A stretch of 64,000 nt of DNA from Planotetraspora silvatica (lineage in GTDB: Bacteria; Actinomycetota; Actinomycetes; Streptosporangiales; Streptosporangiaceae): the NCBI RefSeq assembly GCF_016863315.1, contig NZ_BOOQ01000031.1, positions 146,376 through 210,375 of the forward strand. The letters run 5' to 3'. The position numbers and the translations under genes are program-made. The notes below the pieces were generated by a model. It ran no database searches and was not told where the DNA came from. It saw only the letters and a list, made by a program, of their open reading frames with translations. Of this stretch, positions 1 to 8,082 are shown in pieces (within the stretch, counting starts at the first letter, position 1; every line of letters starts with the position of its first letter).

Positions 1-774
1 GTCGCGGCGGACCGTCGTGGCCGAGGCGACGACGGCGAACAGCAGCCCGTACGCGACGAGGACGAGCGCGCCGCCCCACGCGGGCAGCCACTCGGGCCTG
101 CCGAGCCCGGTGTCGATGTCGATGCTCATCAGGGACTGTGCCGCCCCGCCCGGCAGCCACTTGCCCACCGAATGCAACGCCGGAATCGCGGTGAAGATGC
201 TCTCGATCACATACGCCCACACCACCGCACCGACGATGCCGGCGATCTGGTTGCGCACCAGCGCCCCGAGGCCGATGCCGAACAGCCCGTAGAGGGCCAG
301 GCTCGCCAGGATGCCGATGCTCACCTGGGGGATGCGCGTCTCCGCCAAGGAGAACTCCCCACCGGAGAGCAGCACCGTGGGGACCACCGTGGCGGCCTCG
401 AACACCAGGATCACGAGTGCGAACAACAACCCGATCAGGAGACCGGTGATCAGCTTGGCGGCGATCACGCGCTCACGGCGCGGCGTGGTGAGGAAGGTTC
501 CCGTGACCGTCTGGTAGCGGTACTCGGAGGTGATCATGACCACCCCGAGGATCATGACGAAGATCCCGCCGCTCGAGCCGACCGACCAGGCGACCTGGGC
601 CCATTCCATGGTGTCCCGCTTGGGCAGGGCCGGCCCACCGTTCTGGCTCACCCCGGCGAACGCGATGATGAAGGCCAGGTTGACCCCGACCAGGACGACC
701 ATGACGATCAGCATGATCCACCACAGGCGCGTGGTGAACAGCTTGCGCAGCTCCGCCTTGACGAGCCCGATCAT
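1..774 (-). CDS. ABC-2 type transporter permease subunit (3' end beyond window)
   Basis: Membrane subunit of an ABC exporter, partnered by the ATPase immediately upstream in the transcript. The start ATG (complement of 772-774) overlaps the ATPase stop codon in an ATGA junction, so the two are translationally coupled. The visible 258 codons begin MIGLVKAELRKLFTTRLWW, the usual opening of ABC-2 permeases: a short amphipathic stretch, then the first membrane helix. At least five further hydrophobic segments follow, with a cytoplasmic loop near TSEYRYQTVTGT that is typical of this family. No stop codon is reached before base 1, so the C-terminus is missing from the window. The substrate cannot be read from the sequence; related two-gene systems export antibiotics, lipids or unknown compounds. 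Confidence 0.85.
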   Translation of the reverse strand, partial: MIGLVKAELRKLFTTRLWWIMLIVMVVLVGVNLAFIIAFAGVSQNGGPALPKRDTMEWAQVAWSVGSSGGIFVMILGVVMITSEYRYQTVTGTFLTTPRRERVIAAKLITGLLIGLLFALVILVFEAATVVPTVLLSGGEFSLAETRIPQVSIGILASLALYGLFGIGLGALVRNQIAGIVGAVVWAYVIESIFTAIPALHSVGKWLPGGAAQSLMSIDIDTGLGRPEWLPAWGGALVLVAYGLLFAVVASATTVRRD

Positions 775-1661
775 CGCTCCCCCGTCAGCTCGAGAAAGAC
801 CTTCTGCAGGTCGGACCGTTCCTGGGTCACCTCGGTCAGCACGACGCGCCGGTCGAGCGCGATCTGCCCGACGGCCTCGGCGCCGATCCCCCGGACGCGC
901 AGAAGGCCGTCCTCCACCCGCTCGACGGCGGCCCCCGCCGCCTCCAGCGCCGGAGCGAGCTCCGCCGCGTTGGTCGCGCGGACGCGGATGGCCGTGTCAC
1001 CGTTCGTGGTGAGCTCCGCCAGCGTGCCCTGCCGTACGAGCCGGCCCTTGGCGATGATCACCACGTTGTCGACGGTCTGCTCGACCTCGGCGAGCACGTG
1101 GCTGGAGACCAGCACCGCGGCGCCCTGGTCGTGGGCCAGATGGCGGAGGAAGCCCCGGAGCCACTCGATCCCGGCGGGGTCGAGGCCGTTGGCGGGCTCG
1201 TCGAGAATGAAGATCTTGGGCCGGCCCAGCAGGGCGGACGACAGCGCGAGGCGCTGCCGCATGCCGAGCGAGAAGCCCCCTACGCGCTTGCCCGCGACGT
1301 CGGCGAGGCCGACCATTTCGAGGGCCTCGCCGGCCCGCTGATCGGGCAGGCCCGCGGCGACGCACAGGATGCGCAGATGGTCGAGGGCCGTACGGCCCGG
1401 GTGGAAACTCGTGGCTTCGAGCACGGCCCCGACCTCGCTCACAGGCTGGGGCAGCGTGACATAGCGCCTGCCGTCGACGAGCGCCTCCCCCGAGTCGGGG
1501 GTGACCAGGCCGAGCAGGCTACGCAGTGTTGTGGTCTTACCGGCGCCGTTGGGACCGAGATAGCCGGTGACAGAGCCCGCCTCCACAGTGAAGGAAACCC
1601 CGTCGACCGCTTTCACCGAGCCGAACGACTTCGCAAGGTCGCGGATCTCAATGGCAGTCAT
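771..1661 (-). CDS. ABC transporter ATP-binding protein
   Basis: Nucleotide-binding subunit of a DrrA/CcmA-like ABC exporter, 296 residues and so of normal length. Walker A is GPNGAGKT at residues 36-43, the signature is SLGMR at about 131-135, and Walker B is FILDEP at about 151-156, followed by the GLDPAG D-loop region. A switch histidine lies in VLVSSHVLAEVEQ. The C-terminal 80 residues resemble the accessory region of exporter ATPases. The stop overlaps the permease start by four bases, so the two form an operon transcribed toward the window start. The family and transport role are secure; the cargo is unknown. Confidence 0.92.
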   Translation of the reverse strand: MTAIEIRDLAKSFGSVKAVDGVSFTVEAGSVTGYLGPNGAGKTTTLRSLLGLVTPDSGEALVDGRRYVTLPQPVSEVGAVLEATSFHPGRTALDHLRILCVAAGLPDQRAGEALEMVGLADVAGKRVGGFSLGMRQRLALSSALLGRPKIFILDEPANGLDPAGIEWLRGFLRHLAHDQGAAVLVSSHVLAEVEQTVDNVVIIAKGRLVRQGTLAELTTNGDTAIRVRATNAAELAPALEAAGAAVERVEDGLLRVRGIGAEAVGQIALDRRVVLTEVTQERSDLQKVFLELTGER

Positions 1662-1722
1662 CCCGGCGATTATCTTGTGACCTGCGCGGCGTTTCCTCCT
1701 TCTTGATGATGATCCGCCGGAG

Positions 1723-2892
1723 TCAGAGGCGATACACCCGTCTGGCGTTGCCCGACCCGATCATGTGGGCGATCCTGGCCGCGTCCGCCGCGCTCCATTC
1801 CCCTTCGGCGATGCGGCCGGCCAGCACCCGCGCGAGCCCTCGCCGGTGGTACACCGCCCCGAGGAGGCACAACTCCGCGACCCCGTAGCAGTCGGAGCTG
1901 AACATCTGCTTGTGGAAGGGGACGAGTTCGAGCATCTCCCCGAGGATCGCGGCGGATCCCGCGGCCGTGTACGTCAGCGCGAGGCCCACGTCGACGTAGA
2001 CGTGCGGGAAGACCGCCGCCAGGTAGGCCGCCTGGCGGTGGAACGGGTAGCAGTGCAGCAGGACCACGGGCATCCCGGACGGCGCCACCGCCCGGATGAA
2101 CCCCGTCAGCAGTGAGGGGTCCGAGCGGTGCAGGTCGAGGTCGGCGTCGCCGTACCCGCAGTGGAACTGGAGCGGCAGGCTCCGCTCCCTCGCGACGTCG
2201 ACCGCCGCCCAGAGCAGGTGCCGCACCAGGACGGGGTCGGTGAGCCGCTCCTTGGGATCGGACAGCCGCCGGCCCGCGGAGGCGATCACGGCTCCCCTGG
2301 ACGGCCGGGAGGGGTCGAATCCGAGCCCGCAGCGGTAGGCGGCGATCGACTTCAGCCCCACCGCGCGCGCGGCCCTGACGGCGAGCTCGTCGCGCAGCGC
2401 CTTGACATAGCCCACGGCGGAAAGGCCGGCGGTGGCGACCTCCTGCTCGATCTGCTCCAGCCGGACCACCTCGTCGGCCGCGGCCCCGCCCGTCCGGCCC
2501 ATCTCGGCCGCGCTGAGCAGCTCGGGCCGGTCGAGCCCGGTGTCCACGAGGAAGGCCGCGATGCCCGCCTTCCTCAGCAGCCGGCGGTTCACCTCGGCCG
2601 CGCCGAGTTCCGCCCTGCGGGACAGGTAGACCGCGGGCGACACGTGCGGCTCGAGGTCGAGAGCGGGGGCGCACCAGCGCCGGATCGCCATGCCCGCGGG
2701 AGTGTCGAAGTGCGTGGTGCCGGGCGGCGCGGGCGTGCCGGCCTCCGTGATCAGAGTCTCGAACTCCGACCTGGACAGGTCGTCGCGCCGCACGCCGTGA
2801 CAGTGGTGGTCGACCATCGGGGCGACGAGCGCGGCACGGACCGGGTCGGGCAGGGGCACGGGCAGCGCGTCGTCCACTCTGATCTCCGGCAC
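1723..2892 (-). CDS. Amidohydrolase family protein (TIM-barrel metal-dependent hydrolase)
   Basis: A 389-residue putative metal-dependent hydrolase of the amidohydrolase_2 type. The metal-binding H-x-H occurs early, in VDHHCHG (residues 28-33). Later conserved elements include LQFHCGYGD (metal His on a barrel strand), VVLLHCYPFHRQAAYLA and the C-terminal MFSSDCYG Asp region, all typical of the COG2159/FluG N-terminal-like group. The substrate is unknown. The proposed start is a GTG lying inside a perfect stem-loop; an internal ATG just before the VDHHCHG motif would remove the first 25 residues without losing the active site. It lies downstream of trpEG on the same strand with a 155-bp gap, so co-transcription is possible. 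Confidence 0.8.
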   Translation of the reverse strand: MPEIRVDDALPVPLPDPVRAALVAPMVDHHCHGVRRDDLSRSEFETLITEAGTPAPPGTTHFDTPAGMAIRRWCAPALDLEPHVSPAVYLSRRAELGAAEVNRRLLRKAGIAAFLVDTGLDRPELLSAAEMGRTGGAAADEVVRLEQIEQEVATAGLSAVGYVKALRDELAVRAARAVGLKSIAAYRCGLGFDPSRPSRGAVIASAGRRLSDPKERLTDPVLVRHLLWAAVDVARERSLPLQFHCGYGDADLDLHRSDPSLLTGFIRAVAPSGMPVVLLHCYPFHRQAAYLAAVFPHVYVDVGLALTYTAAGSAAILGEMLELVPFHKQMFSSDCYGVAELCLLGAVYHRRGLARVLAGRIAEGEWSAADAARIAHMIGSGNARRVYRL

Positions 2893-2926
2893 GGGAGTGG
2901 ACTTTACGGCTCCACTCCCGTGCCGG
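2886..2926. promoter_or_regulatory. Perfect 16-bp stem-loop over the amidohydrolase start
   Basis: Bases 2886-2901 (CCGGCACGGGAGTGGA) are perfectly repeated in inverted orientation at 2911-2926, separated by a 9-base loop. The GTG start proposed for the amidohydrolase (complement of 2890-2892) sits in the left arm. In RNA the hairpin would bury the start codon and its upstream region. No U-tract follows on the minus strand. It could act as a terminator for trpEG read-through, as a translational switch, or as a DNA operator. Confidence 0.6.
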
Positions 2927-3047
2927 CGCGCCTTTCGCGTCCCTCTTTACCTGCTTTACCCGGGCGGGCTCAGCGGATTCGCCCCGGCAGGTCCAGCGGG
3001 TTCAAGCGGGCGGGACCAGCGGATCCACCGGGTTCACCCGACCGGGC

Positions 3048-5174
3048 TCAGCGGGCGAGCCGCAGGACGTTGGCGATGATCCGGGCTCCGGCGCCACCCT
3101 GCGTGGTGAGGATCGACTCGGGGTGGAACTGCACCCCGAAACGCCGGTTCTCCACGTCCTCGATCGCCATCGCCGCGCCGTCCTCGGTGGACGCGGTGAC
3201 CGTGAAACCGCGCACGCCGGGCTCCTTGGCGTGCACCGAGTGGTAGCGGGCCGCGACGAACTCCTCCGGCAGACCCTCCAGCAGCGCGCTCGGGCCCTCG
3301 CGGCGGACGTGCCCGCGCTTGCCGTGTTCGGGGTACGGCAGGAGCTCCAGCGTGCCGCCCGCGTGCTCGACCATCGCCTGGAGGCCCAGGCAGACACCGA
3401 AGACCGGCAGGCCCTTGGCGTACACCGCCTCGACCAGGGCGGAGGCGCCGAAGTCGGACGGCCAGCCGGGGCCGGGCGAGAGCACGACCAGAGTGGGCGC
3501 GATCTCCTCGATCGTCTCCGGCGGGAAGCCGTGCCGCAGCGTCACGACGGAGGCCCCCTGCTGGCGGAAGTAGTCGGCCAGGGTGTTGACGAACGAGTCC
3601 TCATAGTCGACCAGGAGGACCTTGTGGCCCTCGCCCGGCAGGTCGGCCGTCCGCTCCCGCACGGTCTCCGCCCGCTCACGCCCGACGGCGGCAAGCGCCG
3701 CGAGCAGGGCACTGGCCTTGAGCTCGGTCTCCCGCTCCTCTGCTTCGGGGTCGGAGTCGTACAGCAGCGTCGCCCCCGCCCGGACCGCGGCGACCCCGTC
3801 GCGGATCTGGGCCGTCCGCAAGGTGAGGCCGGTGTTCATGGAGCCGTCGAAGCCGATGAAGCCGACGGCTCCGCCGTACCAGCGGCGGGTGGTCTCCTCG
3901 TGGTCCTCGATGAACTGCATGGCCCACGTCTTCGGGGCCCCCGTGACGGTGACGGCCCACATGTGCGTGAGGAACGCGTCGAGGGCGTCGAACTCGGGGC
4001 GCAGCCGGCCCTCGATGTGGTCGACGGTGTGGATCAGCCGGGAGTACATCTCGATCTGCCGCCGGCCGATGACCTTCACGCTGCCGGGGACGCAGATGCG
4101 CGACTTGTCGTTGCGGTCCACGTCGGTGCACATGGTCAGCTCGGACTCCTCCTTCACGCTGGACAGGAGGGTCCTGATGGCCTCGGCGTCCTCGACGGGG
4201 TCGGCGCCCCTGGCGATCGTGCCGGAGATCGGGCACGTCTCGACCCGGTCTCCGGTCACCCGGACGTACATCTCGGGGGACGCGCCGACCATGTGCTCGC
4301 CGTCGCCGAGGTTGAGCAGGAACTCGTACGGCGCCGGGTTGCTGGTGCGAAGGGACCGGTAGAAGGCGGAAGGATCGGTGCAGGAGGAGTGGAAGACCTG
4401 GCCGGGGACCACCTCGAACAGGTCGCCGCGCTTGAACTTCTCCTTGGCCGTGGCGACGATCTCGGCGTACGTCCCCTTTTCCGGATTTTTCGGTATTTCG
4501 GTGGGGATGGTGAGCGGGAAGCTGTCGCCTGACCGTTCCAGTCCCTTGGTGGAGACGCCGTCGACGGTGAAGTCGTAGGTGTACTCCATGCTCGTCTCAC
4601 GGACCCGGTCGATCACTACCAGCCGGTCGGGCAGGTGGAGCACGAGGTCACGCTGGTTCGCCGGGCGGCTGAGCCGGTAGCGAATCGGCTCGAACTGGAA
4701 TGCCAGGTCGTAGCCGAACGCGCCGTAGAGCCCCAGGTGCGGGTCGTCGCCCTGGAAGGCGGCGATCACCTCGCGGATCGCGGTGAAGACCGTCGGCCGC
4801 CGGCTGCGGAACTCCTCGGGCAGCAGGTCCTCCGACTCGGCCACGTGGACCTCGACGTGACCCGCGTCCGGCTCCGACACCGGCTTGCCCGCGGCGAGCA
4901 GGCAGGAGGCGATGACGGGCAGGACGACGCGGCCGCGCTCGTTGAGGGCGCGGGCCGAGATGCGCCGCCCCCTCGCCACGATCTCCACGCAGGGATCCAC
5001 GTAGCCGAAGGCCCAGCGGCTGTAGCGGCCCGGATAGTCCATGCCGGAGGAGAACGCCCCGCCACGGCGCTCCCCCAGGGCCGTCACGATCTCTTCGAGG
5101 GCCTCCTCGGACACCTCGCGCACGCCGCGCTCGACCCCGATGCCCCCTGCGGTGGTATATCCGCTGGTCTCCAC
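3048..5174 (-). CDS. trpEG: Fused anthranilate synthase, components I and II
   Basis: Converts chorismate and glutamine to anthranilate, the first committed step of tryptophan synthesis. The 708-residue protein joins a chorismate-binding TrpE half (roughly residues 20-500; visible blocks include GTIARGADPVEDAEAIR, DVDRNDKSRIC and VTVTGAPKTWAMQ) to a class I glutamine amidotransferase (from about 515). The amidotransferase nucleophile lies in GVCLGLQ (about Cys595), and the catalytic His-x-Glu lies in QFHPES near the C-terminus. Such single-chain TrpEG enzymes are known in rhizobia and some Streptomyces. The GTG start is chosen for the AAGGGGCG ribosome-binding site 6-7 bases upstream. Expression appears to be controlled by the Trp leader peptide and attenuator just upstream. 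A phenazine-type PhzE is less likely because of that leader. Confidence 0.93.
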   Translation of the reverse strand: METSGYTTAGGIGVERGVREVSEEALEEIVTALGERRGGAFSSGMDYPGRYSRWAFGYVDPCVEIVARGRRISARALNERGRVVLPVIASCLLAAGKPVSEPDAGHVEVHVAESEDLLPEEFRSRRPTVFTAIREVIAAFQGDDPHLGLYGAFGYDLAFQFEPIRYRLSRPANQRDLVLHLPDRLVVIDRVRETSMEYTYDFTVDGVSTKGLERSGDSFPLTIPTEIPKNPEKGTYAEIVATAKEKFKRGDLFEVVPGQVFHSSCTDPSAFYRSLRTSNPAPYEFLLNLGDGEHMVGASPEMYVRVTGDRVETCPISGTIARGADPVEDAEAIRTLLSSVKEESELTMCTDVDRNDKSRICVPGSVKVIGRRQIEMYSRLIHTVDHIEGRLRPEFDALDAFLTHMWAVTVTGAPKTWAMQFIEDHEETTRRWYGGAVGFIGFDGSMNTGLTLRTAQIRDGVAAVRAGATLLYDSDPEAEERETELKASALLAALAAVGRERAETVRERTADLPGEGHKVLLVDYEDSFVNTLADYFRQQGASVVTLRHGFPPETIEEIAPTLVVLSPGPGWPSDFGASALVEAVYAKGLPVFGVCLGLQAMVEHAGGTLELLPYPEHGKRGHVRREGPSALLEGLPEEFVAARYHSVHAKEPGVRGFTVTASTEDGAAMAIEDVENRRFGVQFHPESILTTQGGAGARIIANVLRLAR

Positions 5175-5222
5175 TGTCTCGCCCCTTTAAGTCGTATGCC
5201 CCGGGGGCGGACACACATAAAA

Positions 5223-5242
5223 GGCCGCCTCTCGGGGCGGCC
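5223..5242 (-). terminator. trp attenuator terminator hairpin
   Basis: On the minus strand GGCCGCC (5242-5236) pairs perfectly with GGCGGCC (5229-5223) across a 6-base loop and is followed by TTTTAT, a rare U-tract in this GC-rich genome. The 5' arm can alternatively pair with GGCGGC just after the leader peptide stop. That segment can itself pair with GCGCCGC over the last leader codons. These are the 1:2, 2:3 and 3:4 pairings of a classical attenuator. Confidence 0.88.
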
Positions 5243-5276
5243 AGTCGATCTGCTCATAACGAACCCGCGCCGCCTG

Positions 5277-5315
5277 CTAGCGGCGCCACCACTGAAGGGC
5301 TTCGGAAGTTCGCAT
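5277..5315 (-). CDS. trpL: trp operon leader peptide
   Basis: A 12-codon reading frame, MRTSEALQWWRR, lies about 100 bases upstream of trpEG on the same strand. It carries two consecutive Trp codons near its end and stops just before the attenuator pairing segments. Stalling of a ribosome on the tandem TGG codons would cover the first pairing segment and allow the antiterminator to form, so trpEG is expressed when charged Trp-tRNA is scarce. The sequence CTACCCTTACGAC precedes the ATG; no strong Shine-Dalgarno is visible, which is not rare for leader peptides. Its length and layout match actinobacterial trp leaders. Confidence 0.85.
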   Translation of the reverse strand: MRTSEALQWWRR

Positions 5316-5405
5316 GTCGTAAGGGTAGCGGCGCGCGTCGTGATCAGGCAACGCCACAATACGATCATGAAATCGGACAAACAGTACGATAGGCCCCAAG
5401 AAGGC

Positions 5406-5425
5406 ACAGAGTATTGATATTCTGT
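5406..5425. promoter_or_regulatory. Imperfect palindrome between divergent trpL and hydrolase gene
   Basis: ACAGAGTATTGATATTCTGT is a 20-bp inverted repeat with one mismatched pair, lying 24 bases upstream of the hydrolase start in an AT-rich stretch shared with the divergent trp leader promoter region. It may be an operator; no cognate regulator gene is adjacent. Confidence 0.35.
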
Positions 5426-5448
5426 TACCAAGAGGTTAAGGAGGCGGC

Positions 5449-7098
5449 GTGGCTTACCTGCCTGTTCCCCGGCTACCCGTCCCACGGCTGCCGGTTCTTC
5501 CCCGGCCACCCGGCGTACCCGCTCGCCGCGTGCGGGTGCTGCGTGACATCCCCGTCTGCATGCCGGACGGCGTGGCGTTGCTGACCGACCACTACATCCC
5601 CGTCGGCGCCCACCAGCCTCCGACCATCCTGATCCGCACACCGTACGGCCGGGCCGGGGTCTTCGGCTGGCTGTACGGCTGGACGTTCGCGCGGCACGGT
5701 TTCCAGGTGATCATTCAGAGCTGCCGCGGCGGCTTCGGCTCCGGCGGCCTGCTCGACCCCCTGGGCGACGAGCGCGAGGACGGGCTCGCGACCGTCGGCT
5801 GGATGCGGGCCCAGCCGTGGTACGGCGGCAGCTTCGCCATGCACGGCCCCTCCTACCTCGGCTACAACCAGTGGGCGATCGCCTCGGAGACGCCCGATCT
5901 CGCGGCCATGGCGACCCAGGTCACCGCGTCGAACTTCCGGGACGCGGCCTACGTCGGCGGAGCGTTCGCGCTGGAGTCCACGCTCATCTGGACCACGCTG
6001 ACCACCCAGATGGAGGGCCGCCTGGGCGGCATGGCGGCGCTGACCGCCCCGTGGCGGACGCGGCGCGCCGTCCTGTCGGGCCGCCCGCTTTCGGAACTCG
6101 ACCTCGCGTCGGCGGGCCGGCCGATGCCGTTCTTCCAGGACCTGCTGGCCAACCACTCCGACCCGGCCTCGCCGTACTGGAGGAAGAGGGACTTCTCGGC
6201 CACCGTGGGCGAAGTGACGGCCGAGGTCACGATGACCGGCGGCTGGTACGACGTCTTCCTGCCGTGGCAGCTCAAGGACTACGCGGCGATGCGGGCGGCC
6301 GGGCGGCAGCCGTACCTCACGATCGGGCCGTGGTACCACGCCGACATCCGGCACGGGAGGGCGTCGAACATCGACGCGCTCGCCTGGTTCCGCGCCCACC
6401 TCATGGGTGACACCTCCGGGCTGCGGGCGTCCCCCGTCCGGCTCTACGTGACCGGCGCGAACGAATGGCGGGACTTCCCCGACTGGCCGGTGGCGGGCAC
6501 GCGGCCGGCCCGGTGGCACCTCCAGCCCGGTTTGGCTCTGTCGCGGGACAACCCGCGCGAATCCCCGCCCGACGCGTACCGGTACGACCCGGCCAACCCC
6601 ACGCCGGTCATCGGCGGCCCCGTGCTCATCGGCAACTCCGAGCCGCGCGACAACCGGAGGCTGGAGTCCCGGAAGGACGTGCTCGTCTACACGTCGCACG
6701 TGCTGGCCGAGGACACCGACGTGATCGGGCCGGTGACGGCCGAGTTGTACGTGCGGTCGAGCCGGGAGCACACCGACATGGTGGTGCGGATCTGCGACGT
6801 GCACCCCGACGGGTCGTCGATGAACGTGTGCGAGGGGGTCAGGCGGCTGACGCCCTCGATCCCCGCAGACGGGGACGGCGTACGCCGGGTGGAGGTCGAC
6901 CTGTGGCCCATCGGTCACCGGTTCCGCCGCGGCCACCGGATCCGCGTGCATGTGGCGAGCGGGGCCTACCCGCGGATCGCCCGCAATCCGGGGACCGGCG
7001 ACCCGCTGCCCTTCGGCGCCACCATGTACCCCTCCGACCAGGAGATCCTGCACTCCCCCGCCCACCCCAGCGCCGTGATCCTCCCCCACCTCCCTTAA
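5449..7098 (+). CDS. CocE/NonD family hydrolase (X-Pro dipeptidyl-peptidase S15 fold)
   Basis: An alpha/beta-hydrolase of the cocaine esterase / acyl-peptidase group, 549 residues. The nucleophile lies in HGPSYLGY (Ser135), where G-x-S-Y-x-G is the family signature. The acid is the Asp in GGWYDVFLPW and the base the His in GPWYHADIRHG. A jelly-roll C-terminal domain follows (about residues 345-549; VTAELYVRSSREHTDMVVRI). The GTG start has the ribosome-binding site AAGGAGG directly upstream. No signal peptide is evident. The natural substrate (ester, amide or X-Pro peptide) cannot be told from sequence. It is a stand-alone gene followed by a repeat array. Confidence 0.88.
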   Translation: MAYLPVPRLPVPRLPVLPRPPGVPARRVRVLRDIPVCMPDGVALLTDHYIPVGAHQPPTILIRTPYGRAGVFGWLYGWTFARHGFQVIIQSCRGGFGSGGLLDPLGDEREDGLATVGWMRAQPWYGGSFAMHGPSYLGYNQWAIASETPDLAAMATQVTASNFRDAAYVGGAFALESTLIWTTLTTQMEGRLGGMAALTAPWRTRRAVLSGRPLSELDLASAGRPMPFFQDLLANHSDPASPYWRKRDFSATVGEVTAEVTMTGGWYDVFLPWQLKDYAAMRAAGRQPYLTIGPWYHADIRHGRASNIDALAWFRAHLMGDTSGLRASPVRLYVTGANEWRDFPDWPVAGTRPARWHLQPGLALSRDNPRESPPDAYRYDPANPTPVIGGPVLIGNSEPRDNRRLESRKDVLVYTSHVLAEDTDVIGPVTAELYVRSSREHTDMVVRICDVHPDGSSMNVCEGVRRLTPSIPADGDGVRRVEVDLWPIGHRFRRGHRIRVHVASGAYPRIARNPGTGDPLPFGATMYPSDQEILHSPAHPSAVILPHLP

Positions 7099-7133
7099 CC
7101 CCGGCCCTTAAACCCCGGCCCTTAAACCCCGGC

Positions 7134-7751
7134 GTGATCATGCAGGGGTTCGGAGATGTGCCCGCCGACCTGCCCGCTCTCTTGCCGTGATCATGCAGGG
7201 GTTCGGAGATGTGCCCGCCGACCTGCCCGCTCTCTTGCCGTGATCATGCACAAGTTCGGGGGCTGCGGGCGCGACCTGCGCGTCTCCCCGGCGTGATCAT
7301 GCACAGGTTCGGCGGCGTGGACCCTGAGCTGCGTGAACGCCGACCGTGATCATGCGCAGATTCGTGATCGTACGGTCCGACCTGCGAATTCTCGGTTGGC
7401 GATCATGCACAACCCGCAAGAGCTCCGACGTGCGGATTCGCCGTACACGACACACCCGGCGAGCCAGCACATCCCTGACAGCCATGAGCAAACGGGCATG
7501 CGACAGAATTCGAGTACGACGGTCGCGAGTGCATGATCACGGTCGGCGTTCGCGCAGCTCAGGGTCCACGCCGCCGAACTTGTGCATGATCACGGTCAGC
7601 GTTCACGCAGCTCAGGGCCTTGCCGCCGAACCTGTGCATGATCACGCCGGGGGGATGCGCAGGTCGCGCCCGCAGCCCCCGAACTTGTGCATGATCACGG
7701 CGGGAGAACGGGCAGGTCATGGCAGGCGTTCACGAACCTGTGCATGATCAC
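7134..7751. repeat. 53-bp two-box repeat array 1, inverted halves
   Basis: Six units on the left read forward and begin at 7134, 7187, 7240, 7293, 7346 and 7399, exactly 53 bp apart. On the right, units in the opposite orientation end at 7540, 7593, 7645, 7698 and 7751 (spacing 53, 52, 53, 53). Each unit starts with GTGATCATGCACAGGTTCGG or a close variant (box 1) and carries GACCTGC or GAGCTGC at positions 34-40 (box 2). The first two units are identical over all 53 bases. Units C-E of the left half are close reverse complements of units in the right half, so the array is a large imperfect inverted repeat around a central region near 7452-7487. No credible gene lies inside; short open frames here merely translate the repeat. 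It fills the gap between the CocE-like hydrolase and DUF3311-mctP. Confidence 0.9.
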
Positions 7752-7878
7752 GGCGGGGGGTTTGGAAAGGGGGTAAGGGTCGCTCGTCGCGGCAACACGA
7801 CCGTTTGGCGATCAGTGATCCCTCCCCTTCACCGCGGACTTTACGCTGCGGAGCAGTCCGTGTCCGAAGGAGCGTGCG

Positions 7879-8082
7879 ATGACCACACCCCGCACTGATC
7901 GCAGTCCATGGAACTGGTTGCTCCTGCTGCCGATCGCCATTCCCCTGATACCGGCCCTGTTCAACGCGGTTGAACCGCGATTGTTCGGCATCCCGCTGTT
8001 CTACTGGCTGCAACTCGGCTTCGTCCTCGTCAGCGTCGCGGCGACCCTGGTCGTCTATCACATGACGCGGAGGGCCCGATGA
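7879..8082 (+). CDS. DUF3311 small membrane protein
   Basis: A 67-residue protein with two membrane segments (LLLLPIAIPLIPALF and FYWLQLGFVLVSVAATLVVY) separated by a short loop, and a basic C-terminus TRRAR. This matches the DUF3311 family, which is almost always encoded immediately before a sodium:solute symporter. The stop overlaps the symporter start (ATGA), so the pair is co-translated. A ribosome-binding site (AAGGAG) precedes the ATG. It is probably an accessory subunit or assembly partner of the symporter; the exact role is not established. Confidence 0.88.
   Translation: MTTPRTDRSPWNWLLLLPIAIPLIPALFNAVEPRLFGIPLFYWLQLGFVLVSVAATLVVYHMTRRAR

Noticed and set aside
172..1341. 389-codon plus-strand frame opposite the ABC transporter genes
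   Set aside because: It is the antisense shadow of the high-GC ABC genes, with Arg/Asp/His-rich composition and no domain.
7297..7747. Short reading frames within the first repeat array
   Set aside because: They only translate the repeat core (recurring NLCMIT or DHAQVR-like peptides) on both strands and lack ribosome-binding sites.
7134..7751. CRISPR-like array
   Set aside because: Regular spacing and ~20-bp conserved boxes resemble a CRISPR, but unit orientation reverses halfway, spacers share a second box, two units are identical and no cas gene is present.
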